Assembly (NCBI RefSeq): GCF_014651535.1
Contig: NZ_BMXB01000019.1
Span: forward strand, 1-64,000
Direction: 5' to 3'
Length of the DNA: 64,000 nucleotides
Source of the DNA: Salinimicrobium marinum
GTDB lineage: Bacteria > Bacteroidota > Bacteroidia > Flavobacteriales > Flavobacteriaceae
Shown: piece by piece, positions 59,892 through 64,000 of the stretch
How positions within the stretch are numbered: the stretch's first letter is position 1
Layout of the letters: every line of letters begins with the position of its first letter
Translations under genes and position numbers: made by a program
Notes under the pieces: generated by a model
Databases searched by the model: none
What the model was told of the DNA's origin: nothing
What the model saw: only the letters and a program-made list of their open reading frames with translations

Positions 59892-61889
59892 ATGAACGCA
59901 CGTATAATAGTTTTTGTCCTATTTCTACCCTTTTTCTTTATCATTGCTTGTTCTCAGGAAGCATCTTTAAGCAATGAGAATAATTTTAAGCAAAAGATCA
60001 ATAAAATCTTAAAATCAGAAGATATTCCTGAACTTTCCAAAATTGATTCTTTAGATCGGGTATTGAGCGCCATTGGAAATGACTCCTTAAAAGCCAGATC
60101 TTTGCTTAAGATTTCTTACCACTATTTAAAAGAGAGGGATTCAAGTAATTTTCGAAAATTCAATAAAGAAGCTATGGAGTTATCTCTCCAAATAAAGGAT
60201 TCATCTAGTACAGCCGCAGCTTTTTGGGATTTGGGAGAGTTTTATTACAGTTGTACTATCCTGGATAGCTCTTATTTCTATTATGCCAATTCCCAAAAAA
60301 TATATGAGTTAACAAAGAATGATGATTATTCTGCAAGACTAATGCTTAACATGGCTATAGTTCAAATTGATATCAGCGATTACACCGGTAGTGAAGTGAC
60401 TACTATTCAGGCTATAAATAAATTGAAGCCTTTAAAAGAGTACGAGCAGCTTTATTCGGCTTATAACAATTTAGGAATTATATTTAAGGAGCTTGGTAAT
60501 TTCAAAAAATCAGTGGGATATTATGAAGTTGCTTTGTCTTATCTTTTAAAGGCGGATAGGGAGGATTTATTACCTTCTATATTTAACAATATGGGAGTAG
60601 TTCATCAGAAGCAGGGCAATTACCCAAAAGCCAAAGAACTTTACTACAAAGGACTTAAACTTCAAGAAGAATTACCATATCCTGACATGTTAGCACATGC
60701 AAAACTTTTGGATAATTTGGCTTATGTAAAATACCTTTCCGGAGATACAACAGAGGTGTTGCAAGATATGCATAAAGCCTTACACATTAGGAAGGAATTG
60801 AAAGCTGATTCCGATATCATAATAAACCAACTTCATATAGCTGATTTTCTGCTCGAAGAAAGAGCAGATACCACTTCAGCCATTCAATATGCTTCTCAGG
60901 CAAATTCTTTGTCTCGAAAAACCAGGAATAGAAGGGATTTGTTAGCCTCTCTTCTAATGCTATCCAGTATTAAAAAAGATAGCGTTTTAGCTTACACAAA
61001 AGAATACATAGCTGTTAGGGATACCTTGGAGGCTGAAGAAAGAGCAGCCAGAAATAAATTTGCCAGAATACGTTTTGAAACAGATGAATTCATAGCTGAA
61101 AATAAGAACCTCTATAGCCAACGCAATGTGCTTGTGGGAATTTCACTGGGATTTGCTCTTCTGGGCCTTTCCGGCTTGGTTATTAAAAACCAACGGACAA
61201 AAAACCGGGAACTATCTTTGAAACAGGAGCAACAGGAGGCTAATGAAAAGATCTTCCAATTGTTGCTCGACCAGCAGAATATTAAGAAAGCTTCCCGTCA
61301 AAAGGAAAGGATCAGGCTTTCTGAGGAACTCCATGACGGCATTCTCGCCAAACTGTTCGGACTTAGACTCAATCTTAGCAGCCTGAACTCTCAAAATGAT
61401 AGAACATCATTAGGTCAGCGAGAAAAATATCTTGAGGATCTTAAGGAATTAGGAAAAGAGATAAGGCAGCTTTCCCACGAACTGAATTCACCTTTGTTCA
61501 CTTCGGGGACAGGATATCTGTCTATTCTTGAAGAAGTCCTGTCACAAAATGAGAGCTCCTTTACCTACCAATTAGAAGTTGAAGAAGAAATTCAGTGGGA
61601 AAAGATTTCAGGCAGCATTAAAATGCATTTCCTACGAATACTGCAGGAGGCCGTGAGGAATATCCAAACACATTCAGAAGCATCCTTCATCAAAGTTTCC
61701 TTTGAACTCAAGGATAACATTCTCTCTTATCTCATTCAGGATAATGGCTGCGGTTTCTCTCCGCAATTGAAAAGTGAAGGCATTGGATTAAAAAATATTG
61801 CTTCACGAACAAAAGCTATGAAGGGAAGATTGAAAATAGAATCCCAAATTAATCAGGGAACCAAAATAAAAATTCAGGTTCCTGTTTAA
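59892..61889 (+). CDS. TPR sensor histidine kinase with lipoprotein-type signal (HisKA_3-like)
   Basis: A 665-residue kinase. The signal FFFIIACSQEAS has a lipobox with Cys20. TPRs fill about residues 50-350 (for example YNNLGIIFKELGNFKKSVGY and NNMGVVHQKQGNYPKAKELY). A helix at about 412-432 crosses the membrane. The phospho-acceptor is His481 in RLSEELHDGILAKLFGLRL, as in NarL-type HisKA_3 kinases, followed by LHFLRILQEAVRNIQTHSEA and the ATPase box DNGCGFSPQLKSEGIGLKNI. The usual LuxR-type response regulator is not adjacent (downstream DNA is debris), so it is an orphan. Lipidation plus a membrane helix would tether both ends. Confidence 0.87.
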   Translation: MNARIIVFVLFLPFFFIIACSQEASLSNENNFKQKINKILKSEDIPELSKIDSLDRVLSAIGNDSLKARSLLKISYHYLKERDSSNFRKFNKEAMELSLQIKDSSSTAAAFWDLGEFYYSCTILDSSYFYYANSQKIYELTKNDDYSARLMLNMAIVQIDISDYTGSEVTTIQAINKLKPLKEYEQLYSAYNNLGIIFKELGNFKKSVGYYEVALSYLLKADREDLLPSIFNNMGVVHQKQGNYPKAKELYYKGLKLQEELPYPDMLAHAKLLDNLAYVKYLSGDTTEVLQDMHKALHIRKELKADSDIIINQLHIADFLLEERADTTSAIQYASQANSLSRKTRNRRDLLASLLMLSSIKKDSVLAYTKEYIAVRDTLEAEERAARNKFARIRFETDEFIAENKNLYSQRNVLVGISLGFALLGLSGLVIKNQRTKNRELSLKQEQQEANEKIFQLLLDQQNIKKASRQKERIRLSEELHDGILAKLFGLRLNLSSLNSQNDRTSLGQREKYLEDLKELGKEIRQLSHELNSPLFTSGTGYLSILEEVLSQNESSFTYQLEVEEEIQWEKISGSIKMHFLRILQEAVRNIQTHSEASFIKVSFELKDNILSYLIQDNGCGFSPQLKSEGIGLKNIASRTKAMKGRLKIESQINQGTKIKIQVPV

Positions 61890-62187
61890 TTAATCTGCTG
61901 AAATTTCAGTGGATCATTCTTTGCCACAGTACCTTTAGGTGATTTGCATATCCCGCTAATACGCTTGCCATGGTAGTCAAGCATAACTGGGTTCCTCTAC
62001 ACCCCTGATACTACAATATGAAATTATATTTTGCCGTCATTGCTTCCCGGAACAAATAAAATAGTGCGAACTGGCAAATTTAATTGTCCACACAACAATC
62101 AGGCGCAGCTGTTAATTCTATTGATAAAACTTTCTCATTAGTCAAATGGTGTACAATCGGGATGTATAACAGCAGTAACTGAATATT

Positions 62188-62229
62188 CTGGTCACGCTGA
62201 CACCCTCTACTGGCCATACTGACCCTCTA
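62188..62229. repeat. Tandem CTGG-CA-CTGAC repeats (possible IS-end remnant)
   Basis: CTGGTCACGCTGACACCCTC (62188-62207) and CTGGCCATACTGACCCTCTA (62210-62229) differ by three substitutions and one 2-base gap and lie head-to-tail. Repeated TGGTCA-like units are typical of the ends of IS21-family elements, so this may be an IS terminus, but no transposase is visible. Confidence 0.35.
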
Positions 62230-62338
62230 AAGATTTAGACCGGCCTGGCCCTTTTAATTTTTGCTTAGCTTGTTTTGGTGCAATACTTTCATCTTTAGAA
62301 TCAAAAAATAGATCATTGGCTTCTGTCAACTTCTTCAT
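62207..62338 (-). CDS. 43-aa basic ORF inside the debris region (uncertain)
   Basis: An ATG frame encodes 43 residues (MKKLTEANDLFFDSKDES, then APKQAKQKLKGPGRSKSLEG), ending on the tandem repeat. Its composition is protein-like and basic. It could be the tail of an IS-encoded protein, a relic of a longer gene or chance. Low confidence. Confidence 0.25.
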   Translation of the reverse strand: MKKLTEANDLFFDSKDESIAPKQAKQKLKGPGRSKSLEGQYGQ

Positions 62339-62509
62339 CAAAAAGTTGTTTTTTTATGATTGGGATGGGTTTCTTTTCGCTTTTCCAGAAACTTTATCTC
62401 AATCTTTTTCAAAAACATATTGGTCCAGCCATTTATAATTTGTCTTGTAGTTTTCGCTAATTCTAATGACCAAAGGAATCGAGCCTTCCTTTTTCATCAT
62501 ATTTTTTCG

Positions 62510-62836
62510 CAATACAATTTTTTTGGGAAGGTCAATGATTCTGACACCGCCAAATATTATGAACGCTTCTTTGAAATCGTAAAAAAGGAAGCTACCAGCA
62601 TCAACCGAGAGTACAGCATGGATTTTGATACACGCATTACTACAGGGGAACGGGAAATCCCTAAAATACGGGCAGGTGCTTTTTTCCGTCTAAAGCAGGG
62701 GGAATTTATTATCCATGCTGACGGGGAGGATAAAAAAGTGCAGTTCAAACTGCCGAAAATTCAACGAGAGGTTCCCCAAGAGGAGAAGCAGGTTTCTAAT
62801 GCTGATTTGGAGGCTAACTTCGAGAAGATATATTGA
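62510..62836 (+). pseudogene. C-terminal remnant of a MobC/TraG-type coupling protein
   Basis: The frame reads NFFGKVNDSDTAKYYERFFE, then TSINREYSMDFDTRITTGER, EIPKIRAGAFFRLKQGEFII and a charged tail to the stop. The pattern G-x-V-x4-TAK-x2-ER...S-I-N...IP...L-x2-GEF resembles the C-terminus of conjugative coupling ATPases of Bacteroidota. The Walker motifs and N-terminal domains are missing, and the sequence upstream of 62510 in this frame does not look coding. The mobilization genes at 51-55 kb suggest that both come from one decayed element. Confidence 0.45.
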
Positions 62837-62906
62837 GAGGCAAAATCTATTTTTGGATGAATAGAGTTGTTTAATGGATTTGTTCACTAGAATAGAAATG
62901 AAAAGA

Positions 62907-62944
62907 AATGAGGAACTCGTGAAGGAATTAAAGTTCCAGTAGCG
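62907..62944. repeat. 38-bp repeat, copy A
   Basis: AATGAGGAACTCGTGAAGGA, continuing to GTAGCG at 62944, is about 84 percent identical by eye (32 of 38 positions with one gap) to copy B at 63957-63995, in direct orientation. The two enclose the fourth GLPGLI gene. Confidence 0.5.
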
Positions 62945-63090
62945 AAAGTCAAAAACATTCTTCACATCTACTTCAAAACGACAGGAATTGTCTTCTTTTT
63001 TTGTAGAATAAAGAGGCGTTGCCTATCTGAAACTTGTTTATCTGTTTGTTACCTTCATTTACGTGATAGTTATTGAAGGCGTTTATTTTC

Positions 63091-63768
63091 TTAAAAGGTG
63101 GGAGCCATTCTTTTTAAGATTTCATAATATTCTTCCTTTGTCACTCGTTCACCCTCGGTAGGATTCTGTACACTTAAATTCTCCGGGTCAAAATCAATGG
63201 ATTTGGCCCTAAAGCTGCCTTTAGAGGTTTGAAGTTCCAGTATCAGACCCGGAAGACCGTTGTAGTATAAAGGTCCGAAGCCGGCAGAAATCTCTGGAGC
63301 AAACCAGGCAACGGTTTTATTTTCTTCATCGCTGAGATGAACTGCCTTATAACATTTGTATTTTCCGATTTTCTTTGTTTCCCTGAGGATCTTCCATTCC
63401 ATAGAAGGATATTCCACCAGAAAGGTTTTTCCTGATGTGGATGTCTGCCTGATAGTTTGTGCGATCTTTCTGTTATGGTAATATAGATCACTGCTTCCTG
63501 CAAGAATTCTCGTGATGTTGGTCCCTTTTTGTGAATCGTTTCCTATTCCTTCCTTTAATTCATAGATGGCTTCGTCTCCAAAAAAAGTAAGGCTAGCTTT
63601 TACAGGAGTTGCATTTTGCAGAAGCGTTCTTGTACTGCCTGACATTTTTTTCAGCTTTTCTTTGTCGAAAGATAATTCCACCACATATTCAATTTCGCCG
63701 TTTATTTCCTGTCCGAAAACAGAGGAGACTGAAAACAACAAAATGAGAGGGATTAGTAATTTAATCAT
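63091..63768 (-). CDS. GLPGLI family protein (paralogue 4, distant copy)
   Basis: A 225-residue exported protein from the ATG at 63768, with a signal peptide ending in VFGQEI (about residue 20). It carries the hallmark YNGLPGLILELQTSKGSF and the shared features MEWKILRETKKIGKYKCYKA and TVAWFAPEISAGFGP. It lacks the charged C-terminal tail of the 46-48 kb paralogues and is more divergent (AWFAPEI instead of AWFTxEI). A TAACTTTG -7-like element is 8 bp before the ATG. It lies 15 kb from the main GLPGLI operon, separated by mobile-element debris, so it could be a copy moved by rearrangement or an independent locus. Confidence 0.88.
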   Translation of the reverse strand: MIKLLIPLILLFSVSSVFGQEINGEIEYVVELSFDKEKLKKMSGSTRTLLQNATPVKASLTFFGDEAIYELKEGIGNDSQKGTNITRILAGSSDLYYHNRKIAQTIRQTSTSGKTFLVEYPSMEWKILRETKKIGKYKCYKAVHLSDEENKTVAWFAPEISAGFGPLYYNGLPGLILELQTSKGSFRAKSIDFDPENLSVQNPTEGERVTKEEYYEILKRMAPTF

Positions 63769-63776
63769 TTCTTTAT

Positions 63777-63784
63777 CAAAGTTA
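63777..63784 (-). promoter_or_regulatory. Candidate -7 element TAACTTTG for the fourth GLPGLI gene
   Basis: An exact TAnnTTTG match on the minus strand, 8 bp before the ATG. A TTTG lies 24 bases further upstream (63809-63812), longer than the usual 19-base spacing. No TGTTAA array like that of the main GLPGLI operon is present. Confidence 0.35.
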
Positions 63785-63956
63785 AGCAAGATTAGACATA
63801 AACTAGTGCAAACATAAGAGATCCTACCGGCTTCTCGTCGTTTGGACTCGGAAAATATAATTTTCCTGAGGACCTTAGAATTTTTATCATTTTTTATAAT
63901 TTATATCCAACCTTCAACAATATTGTCCTCGGTTGAATAAAGATCCGCTGATCTGT

Positions 63957-63995
63957 AATGAGGAATTCGCTGAACGAATTTGAATTCCTGTAGCG
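63957..63995. repeat. 38-bp repeat, copy B (window edge)
   Basis: AATGAGGAATTCGCTGAACG, continuing to GTAGCG at 63995, is the second copy of the repeat seen at 62907-62944. It contains GAATTC-type symmetry (GGAATTC...GAATTCC). The window ends 5 bases later, so its full extent is not visible. Confidence 0.5.
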
Positions 63996-64000
63996 TACAT

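Overview
The window looks like a chromosomal segment of a Flavobacteriaceae member (Bacteroidota), perhaps close to Gramella/Christiangramia, Salegentibacter or Zunongwangia; the genus is inferred. Supporting signs are a T9SS-type C-terminal sorting domain, GLPGLI and SYLF proteins, DUF3078, DUF4412 and DUF3109, lipoproteins with acidic residues after the lipidated Cys, LytS/LytTR and TPR kinases, and TAnnTTTG-type -7 promoter elements without Shine-Dalgarno sites.

Region 1 (1-42 kb) reads as ordinary core genome. It holds small envelope proteins, a LytTR regulator with its TPR histidine kinase, a periplasmic beta-carbonic anhydrase followed by two tandem SYLF genes, an FAD oxidoreductase and an SDR. 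Next is a large outer-membrane protein that joins a phosphoesterase fold with lost metal ligands, a kinase-like middle domain and an Omp85-type barrel. Then come tadA, dxs and a DUF3078 protein; a T9SS-exported BNR protein; a deoxynucleotide block (dGTPase, nrdA, nrdB); a Tat-exported Gfo/Idh oxidoreductase; DUF4412 and DUF3109 proteins; a coupled marC operon; a dCMP deaminase-Ctp protease operon; an ECF sigma factor with a membrane partner; and a MocR regulator divergent from a BtuB-like TonB receptor.

Region 2 (42-51 kb) starts with debris: an orphan tRNA 3' end with a terminator, and the last residues of a LuxR-type HTH regulator. It continues with a CPBP protease, then a module of one TonB-receptor-like barrel and three GLPGLI paralogues, divergent from an EnvZ/OmpR-type kinase-regulator pair. 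Three TGTTAA repeats at exact 10-bp spacing lie between the two transcription units, next to a textbook TTTG-N19-TAnnTTTG promoter. This is the best candidate here for an undescribed regulated envelope system.

Region 3 (51-55.1 kb) is the core of a mobilizable element: a membrane protein, a MobB relaxase, a MobC-like accessory protein, a DnaC-like ATPase, a replication-initiator-like protein and an excisionase-like HTH. Its gaps are unusually rich in inverted repeats (candidate oriT, att or origin). No integrase is visible.

Region 4 (55-64 kb) looks A+T-rich and decayed. It has regulatory-domain proteins, a TlpA-like lipoprotein, several frameshifted genes with breaks at homopolymers, an orphan lipoprotein-type TPR histidine kinase, possible IS-end repeats, a C-terminal remnant resembling a conjugative coupling protein, and a fourth GLPGLI gene between two related 38-bp repeats. 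No rRNA, intact tRNA or CRISPR array was seen.
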